Below are positions 1 to 12,312 of a DNA stretch of 64,000 nt, piece after piece. The notes below the pieces were generated by a model, which was given only the letters and a program-made list of their open reading frames with translations, was not told the DNA's origin and did no database searches. Origin of the DNA: Nymphaea colorata (taxonomy: Eukaryota > Streptophyta > Magnoliopsida > Nymphaeales > Nymphaeaceae). The position numbers and the translations under genes are program-made. Numbering within the stretch: position 1 is the stretch's first letter; each line of letters opens with the position of its first letter. The DNA lies in assembly GCF_008831285.2 (NCBI RefSeq), contig NC_045145.1, positions 16,322,040 through 16,386,039 of the forward strand, given 5' to 3'.

Positions 1-224
1 GTTGTCAGTTTACAGATAGGCTCACCCACAAGGTTACTAAAACTAGTATGTATAGAAAAATTGCGAGTCACATGAACTACGCATCTTCCCTGCTTATACA
101 AACAAAGATAATCCATCATGAAGAATATGTTGAGTGTGATAGCACAATCTTTCTTAACGGTGCATATCACTGAGAATTTATTACGCTGTTATTAGGTAGC
201 AGCACAGTATCTCCCTTTCTAAGA

Positions 225-3200
225 CTACCCAGACGTCCTGTCACCGCCAAAAGCATTTCCAAGATATCCAACGCCATCCAGGTGGCTAACATCTCCCCAG
301 CTTTTGATGCTCCACTCCATTTTGTCAGATATGCGAAGGACGTTGACAGACACATTGAGTATCTTCCCTCGCCTGGATCCCCTGGGGGCGGCACGATTGA
401 AGAATTCTCTTATCACACCACCATGGGTCACAACTACTATCCGCTGCCCTGAAAGATGACAATCGGCACAATTTTGAGGAATTGAGAATGGAGACACAAG
501 CGCCCTACGAATTTTGAAGAACACATCTAAAAAGGTTTGACAATAATAAAGAACAAACCTAACATTTCGATATTGTAAAAGACACCCCTAATAACCGTCA
601 AATAAACCTTAGCCTATAAAGTATAAACAACTTACCAGTAAAAGGACTAAAATGCACTTGATATAAACAGATTCCGATGATGATTAGTTTGCGATAGTTT
701 CTTTAGCTATACCAAATAATATTAAAATTTTATGCTTCATTAATATCCAAATCAGTTGTTTGCAATAATATCAAAGTCAGTTGGTGAATATTGTTCCCAT
801 GAATGCTGAAGAGTTGTGCGAGAAAATTTAGGTGCATTTGCAAATTTGTATATTTCTCTTGTTTTTTATGGGCAAAACAGTAACTCTTAAACACGATGAT
901 CTTCAGATCTATGTTGATTTATGTTTTTTCCAACCCATAATATGAATAATATAGAAACAGATCGTCAAGAGGCCAAAATTTACGTTGGACAATGACATCA
1001 TTGAGAAAGCAGAGTCCTGATTGACATGGTTTCGATACATCATTTGTGATATTCCATGAAGCCACTGTGAAAAAGAGAATCAAGGCCACAGAGTAAACTC
1101 CTAGGAATTTTGGTGGTGATGTATTTGACATGCAGGCTCTTCCAAATACAATTGTTATAGCTATTTGCATGGACAAGCTTTCAGAAAGGCAGCACAAAGT
1201 ATAGGGATGAGGGAGAAGCTCAGAAAAAGGATGACCTTGAAAGCATGAAACTAATTTAGATTGACAATGAGATGAATTTTAGGAGCCGTAGGAATTGTCT
1301 TGCAGTGAAAAATACATTATAACTCACATCCACCAAAAAGAAATGTATAATCAGGAAACACTTTTATATACAATACAAGTTATTGAAGGAGATAAATTTT
1401 ACTAGTATGTTTTGTGGGGCATTCTTACCTAAGTGACCACTTGCAATCCTTTCCAGGGCAGATATACATCGGTCATGGAATTGTTCAACACTTTCACCTC
1501 CACCCTAAATAAGAAGAAAGAACCTTTGGATTAAGCCAAATGTTTAAAACCTAGTCGACTTCCTATTCCTGCACAGCATACATATTAAGAAAGCACATAG
1601 ACTTCAATCATAAAATATTATTGAACTTTTTTGGAGAACTTATCCATTCAGAGAACTCATGTGCATTTTAAAGTGTAGATCCCTCTAAATCAGGCGTGCA
1701 TGGGCTCAATCCGTATTCAAATGGCTGACAAGGTCGTCCCCACCTTCTGTGACTGGAAATACACTCTGCACTCAATAGCCACTCCTGCACTCGTGAATGT
1801 TTTTGCTCATATCCTACCTTTCTCAAATAACTAGTTTCAGGATTTGTTTCTGGCAGACTCACCACCATTTAACTCACTGAAGGTGATAACAAGAGGCAGC
1901 ATATTAAACAGGTAAACAGATTTGTACTATATTTTGGTCTTGGAAGAAGGAGGCATTTCATAGTATATGCTCAGCATCGTTAAAGACTTGGTCGTACATG
2001 ATATAGGCTATGATCACCTTTCCTATTCTGCTGCAGCTATAAATCGACGACATAACTATACTAGATTAGCTACATGCACAACAATAAACATCCAAATTTT
2101 GTATTTCTCATGTGCATGGAAGGCAGTGAAAAACATTAAGCATAACACAGAAATATAAAAAACTTGTCATAATCACTGTAAAACCATTTGCAGTCTATGT
2201 CAAATGGCTGGTGCGAAAAGTCCTTTCATTATTTTCACCCTAAAAACACATTAAAGCTATTCCTAGATATTCATTGTCATTGAATAGAACAATTCCCATA
2301 ATTCAAAGAACCCAAGAATTGGCAAAAGAATTGGATGGAAGTAGCTTATAAATTTTTTTTGTTCTTGTAATGGCATCTAAAAAATAAAAATTCGATTTTT
2401 CAGGGAAGTAAAATCTGTCCTTTTACATGCTTGTCTTGAAACATGATTAGTCATCACTATATGGCAGACTTTCAAATAAAAGTCATGGCCAAATAGCAGA
2501 AGGTCGCTGTGCGTCTAAAAACAGAACACATAATCTGCGTTACATTGAAGTTGGTAATTCTGTTCATGGTCATTCTTTCCCATGGAAACCTCGACATTAC
2601 AATTAAATGTATAACTCTAAAATACGCATAGCATGTGAAAGAATGTGCTTCAGCAATCATATTCATGGATGAAGCTAAATTACAAAACTTACAGGAATCT
2701 CAAGATCAGTCCTCGATGAAACAAATGTTTCATACGCTTCTGGAGCAATTTTGCAAGCATCACGGAGCACTACACCTTGTAGGTCTCCCAAATGCCTTTC
2801 CTTGAGTCCTGGATCTAGTATAACCTACAATAAAAATTTACTCATTAGTATATGCATGATTTTGACCTTTTCCAACATATAGGTTTGCCATGCATGGGTT
2901 GGTATATACATTTTTGGCAGTAAAAGTTGCTTCATTATGCGTTGCATGCAAATGTGAATCCTTAGTACTTGTGGAAGCTCATTAAGATAGTCATGACATC
3001 TCCAGCATACTAAGTTCACCTGTATGCGACTCAGATAAGTTACAGGCCGCACATTTTTTTGTCAATCTTACAGTATTAGCAAACAAGTTTTAGAATATTG
3101 AATTTTACAGTACCTCAACTGACTCACACTTTTTTGATATCAAGTTGGCAGTCTCTGCAGCACGCTTCAAATCAGATGCGTATATTGCTGCAATCATGGG

Positions 3201-4794
3201 ATCTTTCGATAGTCTTTCACTGAGCTGCATAAGAATATGAAAAGATGCATTAGACAATAAGCATAACAACCATTCCCACTTACTGGAACTCATACTCACA
3301 GCCATTGCTTGTCTTCTTCCAAGATCATTCAATTCTGAATCCAGATGTCCCTAGAATGACATTGCCAGAAACCATTATTTGCTAATGAAAAAAATGAGCT
3401 ACAAAAGAGTCTAATGAAACAATAGAAACAACTAATCAGGAAAATATCGATAGAGAAACAGCAATTTTGAAGCGAAGGAAAAAAAAAGAAGTATATTTGA
3501 TTTGGAAAAACACATCTAACATGGCAGGAGCAAGTTTGGAAAAGGACCCTGGAGTTTCTAGAATTGAAACCTCAATTTTAACAATAAATTGCATAATCAA
3601 GTTAAATCTGCATCACTATTGTATGCTGCGCAGGATTGAGTAAGCATGTGTACAACATGTTAATTATCGGTTGTCCTTAATACTTTATGTCAAAAAAGGA
3701 AATTATGTTGATTGTCCGTTGTCCTTAATACTTTGTGGCACAGGAAAGGAATGGTAAGTTGCAAATTTTTAATATTGCGGGTGAGGTTTAAGTTATATTG
3801 TTGCTTGCTTAGCAGAAAAATATGCTCCAAATCCAACTCCTTCAATGAGAAAATGTAAAACTCATATGTAAACTTCGTAAGCAAAGTCCATTGATTGACA
3901 TTACATTTTTAAACATGCACAAGCGAATTTTGTTTAACCAAATAACCGGTGTTCACAAAATAAACGTTGCAATCACAATTTATATTTCAGATCTGCAAGT
4001 CATACAGTACAGCATTGATAATTAAAATCTTTCATTCCTTCTCCTGTTAAAAGAAGCGCATCCTCACTCTCTCTTGCCAAAAGGTGTGTAGTGTAGCTTC
4101 TCCCTGTCGCTCTCTCTTATATGTATATGTATACGTGTGTGTGTGTGTGTGTACAAGCGCTAGAATCCTTATGCGAGAAACTTCGTTTTATTGGTTATAA
4201 GGAACAGGGTAATCGTAGAGTGAAATATGTAAAAAGGGTTTATGCAACACATCGGGGTTGAGCCTCATAATTTTGCGAGAAACATTGTTTTATTGGATAT
4301 CACAACGATAGTAGTCATCTGGCATTCACAGAAAGGATCCGAATAGTATAAGAAAGCAGGAATCACCTGAATTCTCCCACAAGCATTCCACGTTGTCTCT
4401 CCATGGCGGATAACCACGATCTCGGTGACATTGGAAGGAATGGCGCCAACTTCGCCGTCCGTTTCGTCGTCGACAGGCGCACACCTGCAGATACCAGAAG
4501 AAAAGGGAATGGTTTCAAACGTAGCACTCCATTCATCACTTGAATGAAGCCAATCCCGGAGGTCCTATTCCGCCTGAACTTTCCACATAATCCACTTGCA
4601 AACAAGAGACCACACCATGAGCATGATCCCCAAGAAAAAGAAAAGCCACAAAAGTCGTAAACGTCCTAGAAAGCAACTCGACAAAAAGACGACAAAAAAG
4701 AAGCCAATACCGACGATTCAACAGGTAGCGTAAATAGGAAGGACAGGAGGTCTGACCTCGAGCCAGAGAGAGCTTCATTGGTCGAACCGGCCAT
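225..4794 (-). CDS. Phosphoglycerate mutase-like protein 4 type histidine phosphatase (7 exons, 249 aa)
   Basis: Member of the histidine phosphatase (phosphoglycerate mutase-like) superfamily, which removes phosphate from small metabolites or phosphoproteins through a phospho-histidine intermediate; the substrate cannot be read from sequence. Exons on the minus strand: 4794-4757, 4484-4367, 3350-3300, 3224-3114, 2824-2693, 1504-1429 and 448-225. All junctions are GT-AG and keep frame, giving 249 residues. The catalytic RHGET motif is at residues 39-43 (His40 nucleophile), the acid/second-site segment ERHLGD at 115-120, and the second histidine in VVVTHGG at His184. The C-terminal SVNV...WGDVSHL...GFGGDRTSG-like ending matches the Arabidopsis PGM-like protein 4 family as I remember it, which begins at a similar point. 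The reading frame stays open for 90 more codons upstream, to an ATG at 5064, so a longer form is possible. It looks like a functional gene. Confidence 0.9.
4123..4153. repeat. Microsatellite TATG/GT tract
   Basis: A TATG-like run passes into a (GT)n run inside the second intron of the PGM-like gene (minus strand). Confidence 0.8.
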
Positions 4795-5064
4795 CTTGAC
4801 GACAGGAGGAAGAGGCGGTTGAAGGGTGGTTACGCTTACCGGCCACCGGCGGGAGGCGAGCGTCGCTTCGGAGGAGAAGCGGAAGTGGCCGAGCAAGCGA
4901 AACAGGGGAGCTTCTTCCGGGGCGACGCCGGCGTTTAACACGAAGAAACAGGCGGAACTTGTAGGCGATACACGTGGTAAAGTCGAAGAAAATGGACAAG
5001 ATGCTTGCGTTGGTGAGACGCGAGAATAGTAGGAGCTGCGCACCACATAACCCACGTCCGCCAT
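4795..5064 (-). other. In-frame 90-codon N-terminal extension of the PGM-like gene
   Basis: From the ATG at 5064 the frame runs without a stop into the conventional start at 4794. The 90 residues are rich in Ser, Arg, Pro, Ala and Val, with only four acidic residues (MADVG, then APEEAP and SSEAT). That composition resembles an organelle transit peptide. It could equally be a GC-rich 5' leader that happens to be open. Known plant relatives that I recall start near the MAGS position and have no such extension. Confidence 0.35.
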
Positions 5065-5779
5065 GGGGACGACTTATCAAAGGCCACGATGTTCCAGATC
5101 TTCTATGGTTTTCTTCGAAGGATTCATTTTAGTTTTGTTCCCTGGTTCTGAGTTCGAAAAACGCAGGCCGCTGATGTTGGAAGGACTCGAATAGCTCGAC
5201 CCAATTTCACTGCGTCAATCACCCCCTTTGGTATCAGTCTTTGAAACCAAATCCAATTCGTTGAAATTGAAATTCCCTTAAATCTCTTTTGCTTTCACCA
5301 GGTCTACACTCATGAGGAGCGTCCTCAAATAGAAGAACACCAGAAATTTCTTCTCTGTAAGTTTCCGTCTCTAGCGTTCTTCTTCCTCTCATCCTTCGTT
5401 TCCTAGACATTTCACGTACCGTGCATCAAAACCATTCTTGTGGACTCGCCATTGGCATTTCACACGATAGAGATACATTATTAATTACTCAGGTCAAGTC
5501 TTCTCCCACCCATCTTTCTACATATATAATGAAAATGAAAATTCTTTCGAAAGCTCGTATTACATTCAAGTCAATCTTCAACAACCCAATGACTAAAAGC
5601 ATCCTAGCTAGGGGATAACCCAGATGTCAAAGCTACCTCTTTCCTCTGTGGGTCTACTTCGGAACCTAAGTAAAACATAAAATGTATCCTTTTCAAAGAA
5701 AAAAGAAAAACCCCTCAACCAGGGAGGAATAGACGATTGAAAAGAGTGGTCAAATCGAGCATGAACTTCACCCTAATTC
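5065..5779. other. Upstream region of the PGM-like gene; no gene seen
   Basis: Intergenic sequence beyond the PGM-like start, carrying its presumed promoter. No convincing TATA box or second gene could be identified. Short open frames here lack plausible coding character. Confidence 0.5.
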
Positions 5780-5965
5780 TAAGTTGCGTTTGATGACACC
5801 TTCAAAAATATTGTTTTGTGACAACAAACTGTTTTGACAACATGGTTTTCATGTTTGGGAAGCAACACGAAAACAATGTTTCAAATTTAAGTAATCCCAA
5901 ATGTGTTTTGACAACTCTTCTTTGGAACATGGTTTCTCTAGGTGCTTAATTCCAAAGGGAAAAAT
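5780..5965. repeat. Candidate MITE-like remnant
   Basis: The segment opens with GCGTTTGATGACACC and contains recurring TTTTGACAACA/GACAAC and ATGGTTTTC/CATGGTTTC words. The GTTTGATG-type start is common in plant MITE termini. No matching inverted end or target duplication was found, so the assignment is tentative. Confidence 0.25.
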
Positions 5966-6763
5966 CCTTTCGCTCAAAACCGGAACGCCATTTTTTTTTT
6001 TTTTGAAAGGAAAGGGAAAACCACCGGCGGCAGATAAATTTAATCGGTGCCGACACCTCTCATGTGATCCAAATTTCTTTACTAATTTGGCCAAAAGAAT
6101 TTGGAGTCGCATTGATATTTGGTTGCTTCCGACCCATGTATGAAATGGCTACCGTGTCGTTGGATAGACTTGAATTCCTTCCTTTACTAATAAAGGAAGA
6201 AAAATAGTTTAGATAGATCTATATAAGTTACAACACGACTAAAGATATCAGGTCCTAAAGTAACAACAAACTTTACACACGATTAAATTAACTTGACCCA
6301 ATTCCACGAGCTAGGTCCACCAAGATGTAAACAAAGGAGAGCCCTAATTCATAACAAATCCGGTATATCATAAAAAAAAAGGCATTTCATACATAGACTT
6401 TTTTATATAGACTTTTTTTTTATTAATTACAATTTTTCATATAGACTTTTTTTACATATCCGGTTTACTAATTCTACTTTTTTTTTATATATAAACTTAC
6501 TAATTCATCTTGTTATTGCAATGGATTAAGTGCATATAAAGCTACAATGCATTAGCCTGGGTCTGGGTCTGGTGTAGGTACCCTATATGGTTATACCTAG
6601 TCAAACAAATGATAAAATAAACACAAGCTAGGGTGGACAGTTGCCCACACCAGCCCCAGGGTAACTCCGCCACTGCCTGTATATAATTTTGTACACAAGT
6701 TTAACTAGACTTCATACTTAGAGATATAGTTTTACAACTGAAAATGACCATGCATCTTAAAGG

Positions 6764-6856
6764 GAGTTGGTGCAATGGATGAGGCAGATGTTGCTAGGCG
6801 ACCAACTTTCATTTCAAACTCCCATGACATCAATTTTCTATGTTGTAAAAAGAGAT
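6764..6856 (+). repeat. tRNA-derived SINE-like copy 1
   Basis: It begins with an A-box-like TTGGTGCAATGG and contains a B-box-like TTCAAACTCC, followed by a body ending ...ATGTTGTAAAAA. The same order of words recurs at 45232-45356, which supports a dispersed SINE family. Not an intact tRNA gene: no cloverleaf can be drawn. Confidence 0.45.
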
Positions 6857-6914
6857 GATAGTACATGCAAATTGAAACATCACATGAATGTCATTTTGAA
6901 ACACCAAAGCAGTC

Positions 6915-6970
6915 TTGATACCACAAGGTAATCAAGAAAAGGTTGATACCACAAGGTAATCAAGAAAAGG
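6915..6970. repeat. Perfect 28-bp tandem duplication
   Basis: Two identical 28-bp units, 6915-6942 and 6943-6970, each starting TTGATACCACAAGG and ending CAAGAAAAGG. They lie in gene-free DNA. Confidence 0.95.
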
Positions 6971-8600
6971 TGGGGGCTTAAGCTTTAAGAGAACTATAAT
7001 GAAATACACATCTTGCTCACCTAAAACTGAAGATAACCATGCAACACTATTAATAACACTACTCTCTTAGTCATCCTAATCATCATATAATCGCCATGGA
7101 AGATCATGTAATAGCCACCTTCCATGAGACATCACCAACATCATCGGACACTGTTCTCGATCTAAGAAGTGCAAATCCGACTAGAAAACCTCCCTCACAA
7201 CTCTTAACAATTTTGACCAATGGTTCAAACAAACCATAAAGAGGCCAGCAAAACCATGATCCTTGTTTATCTTTTCCTAGAAACCCCTTTTTAGAAAGTC
7301 ATTTCCTATAAAAAGAAAGGATTTTGGGTTTCTACGACGATCATCGATATCTTAACCAGGATCTTGTATCGATAATTTCTGACCCTCAAAATATAACTTG
7401 CAATGAGAAAGATACGCTGTATTCTAGGTCAAATGTAGACCGTCCGACGTAAGACATTTTTTTTTTTAAATGTTGAAACTTGATGGCAGTTTTTCTTAAT
7501 TACATACAGGTGTTCCTAAAAATTTAAAATTATCTAACTAGTGCCCTTTAGCCAAAGTTTTCTTACTTTGCACCTGTGAACCATGTTATCAAAATGGGTG
7601 TGAATGGCCCGATTCAAATAGGTGGCCCATTCAAAAGTATCCAATGCCAATTTTATTTTATTTTTAGTTAAGTTATAAATATCTTTCGTTAAAAAAAAAT
7701 TAACATCTATTCTAAATCGTTGTCTGGTTCCATATAAAAACCCATGTTTACAACACTACTCTGTGTTTTGTGTAGATACTTCTTTTTTTGGCAATTAGCA
7801 AATTCGGTTCAACTTACACGCAGGTTGGAACTCCTCATTAGGTTGACTGAACTATAGTTTCAATCATTAAAAAGACGACAAAGTATAATGTTTCAAAATT
7901 TTTATATTAGACTAAATAAAGAAATTTTAAATTACATGTAAATTTTTGTTTTTTGAAAATTTGAAGGGCATGCCCCCCCTGGCCCCTTCTTACACAAATC
8001 AAAATTTGACAGCCCAACATGTGATTGCTTAGAGTTTTAACTATTAAGAATATGGAATCTTTAAGAATAACAAAATTTTTGGGTCAAAAAAAAAGAGATA
8101 TAAAAATGCAACATTAGGACTTTCTAGGAGGTCATTCATCTCAGTACTTTCACCGGAACATGATTAACTTCTGAGTTACTATGCCGGTACAAAGATGATA
8201 TAAATACAAAGATGATATAAAGAGAAAATGGAAAAAAGAAAAGGCGATCGGTCGGATCGAAAGAACTAAAAAACGAGCGCTGTAAAGTTGCACGCGATCA
8301 ACATCAAATATCAAACCCCATGATTTCATTTTTTATTGAAAAGAAGTTCCAACCATAAGAACCAGGGCACCTTCCGCCATCAACTTCTTCTTTATTTGTT
8401 ACTTTTTTGGAAAAGGAGCTTCCTTGCATGTGCGTTCAAGCTTCGATTTCGCCTTCCGAGGTGATTGCTCAAGAAAAAGTATAATTTTTTGGACCGTCAC
8501 CAATCATCAAGTTTCCATTTAACTTCGATCAATCATGAACCCAGCTCATCTCATCAACATAATATATAAAGGTCCTCTTTTTGGCCATTTCAGCTCTAAA
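6971..8600. other. Gene-free AT-rich stretch
   Basis: No coding potential. Around 7965-8000 there is a GGGCATGCCCCCCCTGGCCCC-like phrase. Near 6545-6680 and 62050-62090 there are similar gggg/ccatg/ggcc phrases, typical of decayed dispersed repeats in plant genomes. Nothing further can be supported. Confidence 0.5.
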
Positions 8601-8614
8601 TCTATCACCTTCTT

Positions 8615-8712
8615 TTTTATGCCAAGCTCGAGATTTGAACCCGTGATCCTTCGAGGTGGCGCCTCACCCATCACGTTTGTATTATATATATCACTAAGGC
8701 CAAAGCTTTGTT
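8615..8712 (-). repeat. tRNA-like / SINE-like fragment
   Basis: On the minus strand the sequence reads ...GGATCACGGGTTCAAATCTC, a good RNA polymerase III B box. No matching A box, acceptor stem or anticodon arm could be found, so it is a remnant and not a tRNA gene. Confidence 0.3.
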
Positions 8713-9730
8713 CAAGGACCAGTTGAGAATCGGACTTGCTTCAAGAAAAAGTAGTAAGGCGACAAATTTGGATTGCTGTGGAAATGGATTGAAATAATAT
8801 TTGCGTTTGTTTTCTTTTGTGAATTGGTTTTCATTCTTTCACACCGTTGGTACATGTTGGCAACTTCGGTTTGGTGTTAGATTAACCGTAGTCACGCAAT
8901 AAATGTAAGAATGTGTTAATAATTGGTAAACATTGGTTCTTTTAGTTAGCTGTTGGAGTAAATATAATTAGGTGACAGAAGTAGGAACAGGTTAATAAAT
9001 TGGACACAATACTCATCTGGACCTTTATAATCAGCTAACAAAAGTAGGAACAAGCTAATAAATTGGATTGACTTGAGTATACATTGGATCTTTAATTTGC
9101 ATTTAACTAACGCGGATCATCTAAATCAAGTAAATGGTTGAAAAAAAAACAGAAAAATCTGTAAATAAATATTAGTTGACCAAAATATCTATCACATTTT
9201 TATCTTAACCATTCATCATGTAGGATTAGGGTTGGTTCTTTCTTTTAGAAAGGTCCAAGAGGGCATTTTACCGATCAAGCTGTTGGGGAGACACATCATA
9301 CGCCGGGGTGGAGCTTGAATTTTCAGGAGTAGGCCAAACGGTTCATCAAACTTATCTGGGTAGGACCAAACTAAATCCGAATATAAAAAATACAGTACCT
9401 AACCAAAAATTTTCAATTTTTGTAATGTATTTTTTTTTTCAAGTAGTTGAGGCGGATTAAGCGCGCCCCCTTGCCCTTGATCATACGGCTCCATCTCGGA
9501 ATCCGGACCTCCTTTTTGACCAACGGTGCAGCTCACCCACTACAAAGACTGACTAGACAAAAAATGACAGAGTCCCAGAGGCAGACAGTCTTTTGAAGCT
9601 CTAGAACTAAGCCGAAAACCTCACTTGCCAGCACGACAACAAACACATATTAGCAACAAGGAGTAAACGGGGACCGAAGACAGTACATGTTAGATGGTTG
9701 GGTGACTCTAATTTTTAGGGTCGCCATGCA
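8713..9730. other. Gene-free stretch with imperfect direct repeats
   Basis: Two related words of about 35 bp (AGTAGGAACAGGTTAATAAATTGGA and AGTAGGAACAAGCTAATAAATTGGA types) occur near 8977-9002 and 9041-9066. No gene or recognisable element. Confidence 0.5.
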
Positions 9731-9809
9731 AATTATATATATATATATATAATTAGAAGCATGCTTCGGAAACGCTTAGCTGCCCAGAGGGCAGCTGATC
9801 TGACAGATC
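9731..9809. repeat. Cluster of four consecutive palindromes
   Basis: In 79 bp there are four inverted repeats: an AATT(AT)n AATT palindrome at 9731-9754, the perfect palindrome GAAGCATGCTTC at 9756-9767, an 8-bp-arm hairpin AGCTGCCC-aga-GGGCAGCT at 9778-9796, and a 6-bp-arm hairpin GATCTG-a-CAGATC at 9797-9809. Function unknown. Confidence 0.85.
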
Positions 9810-11490
9810 AAGCGGCCGGAACTTTCCTACCGCTAGTGGGCAATAAAAATCACATCTTTTTCAGGGAGGTTGTATAATTTTTCCCAACATGGAATTGCAA
9901 ACATCCCTTGCGCTTGGATAAGCGACTTTATTTGTAGGCCAGGGCCTATATGACCCTTGCACAAGTGGTTCCTGTAGTAGAGAGGACCCAATGGAGTTGT
10001 CATAAAGGTCCAACCGGCTTCACGACAAATTCAAAATATGGAAAGATGATGGATACGCATCAAAAATTGAGCTGTCCATGGCAAATATCTGTTCCTGGAC
10101 ACACGCGTGGGTGGCAACAAACATGACTAATCAGAAGGCTGCCTTCTCAACTCCGACGCTAAGTCATGAAAGTCAGCAATTATCTACAAAATGCAGAAGA
10201 CTTAAAGAGCAGAAAAAAATTCACATTCAATCTCAGTTTTACACTGCTAAAAACTAGAATTCGTGTTTATGTATGAACAAGAGTCTCTTAACTTAGAACG
10301 AGCAGCTCTTGTACTTTTGATAAACATTTCAGAAAAAAAAAAACAAGTGTTGGGATCTTTACAGTAGTAAGTCACGAAGTCCATCTGCTCTTCTACCAAG
10401 AACAGCAACTTGATTTGTATGGGTCAAGTGCAGCTTGCAAGTTTTCTATGAGATTCATAAGATAATGCAGTAATTAACTTGATGCCCTCATAGAGCTTGC
10501 AAACTAACGTGATTATATTATCAGCAGTCAAACTGCTATTACCAATCACGAGTTCAATTTACTCAGTTTCTGAATCAAAGAAAAGAGTGGTCAGTTTAAG
10601 ACTCCATTACAGAAGAAATTTCACCCTCTCTAATTTGGTAAAAGAGTCGTGCACCCATAATTCTCCAAAGCCTTTAGTTTTAATGGTCTCTTCTAGACAG
10701 TTCTTCAAATGTGAGACCGTCATCATGCTTGGTGGACCCTGCTTTGTGCGTGTTCCTTGCTGTATCTTCATTCTCTTTTGGACTGGCAAACATGGCGACA
10801 GAAAGAAAAGAAGACGCTGCATCAGCAGCAAGGGCTTTTCATCTGATCTACGGAAATGAAAAAAAAAAGCTGGTGATGGGGATGATGCTCATGTGAGAGG
10901 GACAGAGCGAGTGCATGTACATTGATTTATCATGCGTTCCTTTTTTTCTCCTTTTTCTGAAATGTACCCTCATGGACTTTAAGAGATTGATTTTACAGTA
11001 ATCATTGGTCAGATCTAATATCGATCTTACATGGTCATTTGGATCGCTCAAATATGATAAGACTGCCAGAATTTAGCCTCCAAATCATAAATGTTTAATT
11101 AAAAAAGCATGTTTATGTGTGTGAGTATCCACAGTATCGGATCAGAAACAAGTGAATATATTTCCACGACCATGTGTGTGTGCAGTGCTGCAGATATGGG
11201 GATGCAGAGAGAAGAGGGAGACCAGAGTTTCTCATTTGATCCATATAGAGAATCATAGGGCTGGTGATGGAGGTAGTGCTGATGGGGTCAATGATAATCA
11301 GGGAAGCACATGCCAAGCCATAATGCACAGTGCTCTTTGATATATTTTCTTTCACAACCCTTGGTGGTCCATACTCCATACCTTCTCTTTTTCCCATTCA
11401 TACTTGGGCACAGAAACTTTGCCTTTCCCGATTCACAACTTGGGTTGCTTTCTTTCATCCCTTCTCCCCTTACTAATTCAAGGATTCCTT
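9810..11490. other. Gene-free stretch upstream of the MIZ1-like gene
   Basis: No open frame here has coding character. The right part is presumably the distal promoter of the MIZ1-like gene. Around 11230-11330 and 10850-10900 there are similar GGTGATGG words, but no clear repeat. Confidence 0.5.
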
Positions 11491-11505
11491 CAGCCCCATA
11501 CATGT

Positions 11506-11515
11506 TATATATATG
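11506..11515 (+). promoter_or_regulatory. Candidate TATA box of the MIZ1-like gene
   Basis: A TATATATATG run lies about 130-140 bp before the ATG at 11647, a suitable distance for a leader of roughly 100 bp. The run is short and isolated. Confidence 0.45.
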
Positions 11516-11646
11516 CACTCCCACATGCCATATGGACTTGCTGAGTGACCCCTCTAGTGCTCCACTAGGCCCTGCAACTTTCTTACCACCCTAACCAGTT
11601 TGTTTCCCCTGTTTGCTGCCATCCTTCTTTCTCCATACTCCCAAAA

Positions 11647-12312
11647 ATGGAGATTCAATCTCGGTCACCTCAGGCGATGTCGCTGCTGCGCCACAAGACC
11701 GATAAGAGGTCGAGAACAAGCCGGTTCTTCGGCTTGTTCAGCTTCAAGTTGTTGCCCAAGCTAACCACTGGGTGCAAGATGGTCTTCATGCTTGGCCGGC
11801 CTCGAAGTGCTCTGTTTACTGGCAAATTCGCCACCGGAACCCTGTTCGGCTATAGGAGAGGTAAGGTGTGCTTGGCCCTGCAGGAGGATCCCACATGTTT
11901 CCCTATGTTCATGTTAGAGCTGCCCATGTCTACCAGTGCATTGCTTAAGGAAATGGCTTCAGGCCTAGTGAGAATTGCTCTGGAGTGCGAGACTAGGACT
12001 CACAAGAAGAGGCTGCTGGAGGAGATGGTGTGGGCAGTGTACTGCAACGGGCGGAAGACAGGCTACTCGATCAAGAAGAAGCAGATCTCGGAGGAGGAAG
12101 AGACTGTTATGCAGATGTTGCGCGGGGTGTCAATGGGTGCCGGAGTTTTGCCGTGCCAGCAGCAGGAGAAGGAGACCGCCGACGATGAACTTACGTACCT
12201 GAGATCACGATTCGAGAGGGTGATCGGGTCCAAGGACTCGGAAGCCTTTTACATGATGAATCCTGATGGGAACTGCGGTCAGGAGTTGAGCATCTTCTTC
12301 GTTAGGATGTGA
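11647..12312 (+). CDS. MIZU-KUSSEI 1-like protein (DUF617), 221 aa
   Basis: Intronless gene of the plant-specific DUF617/MIZ1 family. MIZ1 itself is needed for root hydrotropism in Arabidopsis; most paralogues have no known role, and the biochemical activity is unknown. The conserved domain covers about residues 50-220. Recognisable blocks are GTLFGYRRGKVCLALQEDP near 64-82, LLKEMASGLVRIALECE near 99-115, a WAVYCNGRKTGYS block, and the family ending ERVIGSKDSEAFYMMNPDG...GQELSIFFVRM. The N-terminus is basic and Ser/Thr-rich (RHKTDKRSRTSRFF), as in relatives. Length and start agree with the family, and no damage is visible. A candidate TATA box lies upstream at 11506. It stands alone between gene-free stretches, so its neighbours say nothing about its function. 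Confidence 0.92.
   Translation: MEIQSRSPQAMSLLRHKTDKRSRTSRFFGLFSFKLLPKLTTGCKMVFMLGRPRSALFTGKFATGTLFGYRRGKVCLALQEDPTCFPMFMLELPMSTSALLKEMASGLVRIALECETRTHKKRLLEEMVWAVYCNGRKTGYSIKKKQISEEEETVMQMLRGVSMGAGVLPCQQQEKETADDELTYLRSRFERVIGSKDSEAFYMMNPDGNCGQELSIFFVRM

Noticed and set aside
8615-8712. tRNA gene
   Set aside because: Only a B box is present; no cloverleaf, anticodon arm or acceptor stem.
11975-12202. Arg-rich frame inside the MIZ1-like gene
   Set aside because: Shadow of the real coding frame.
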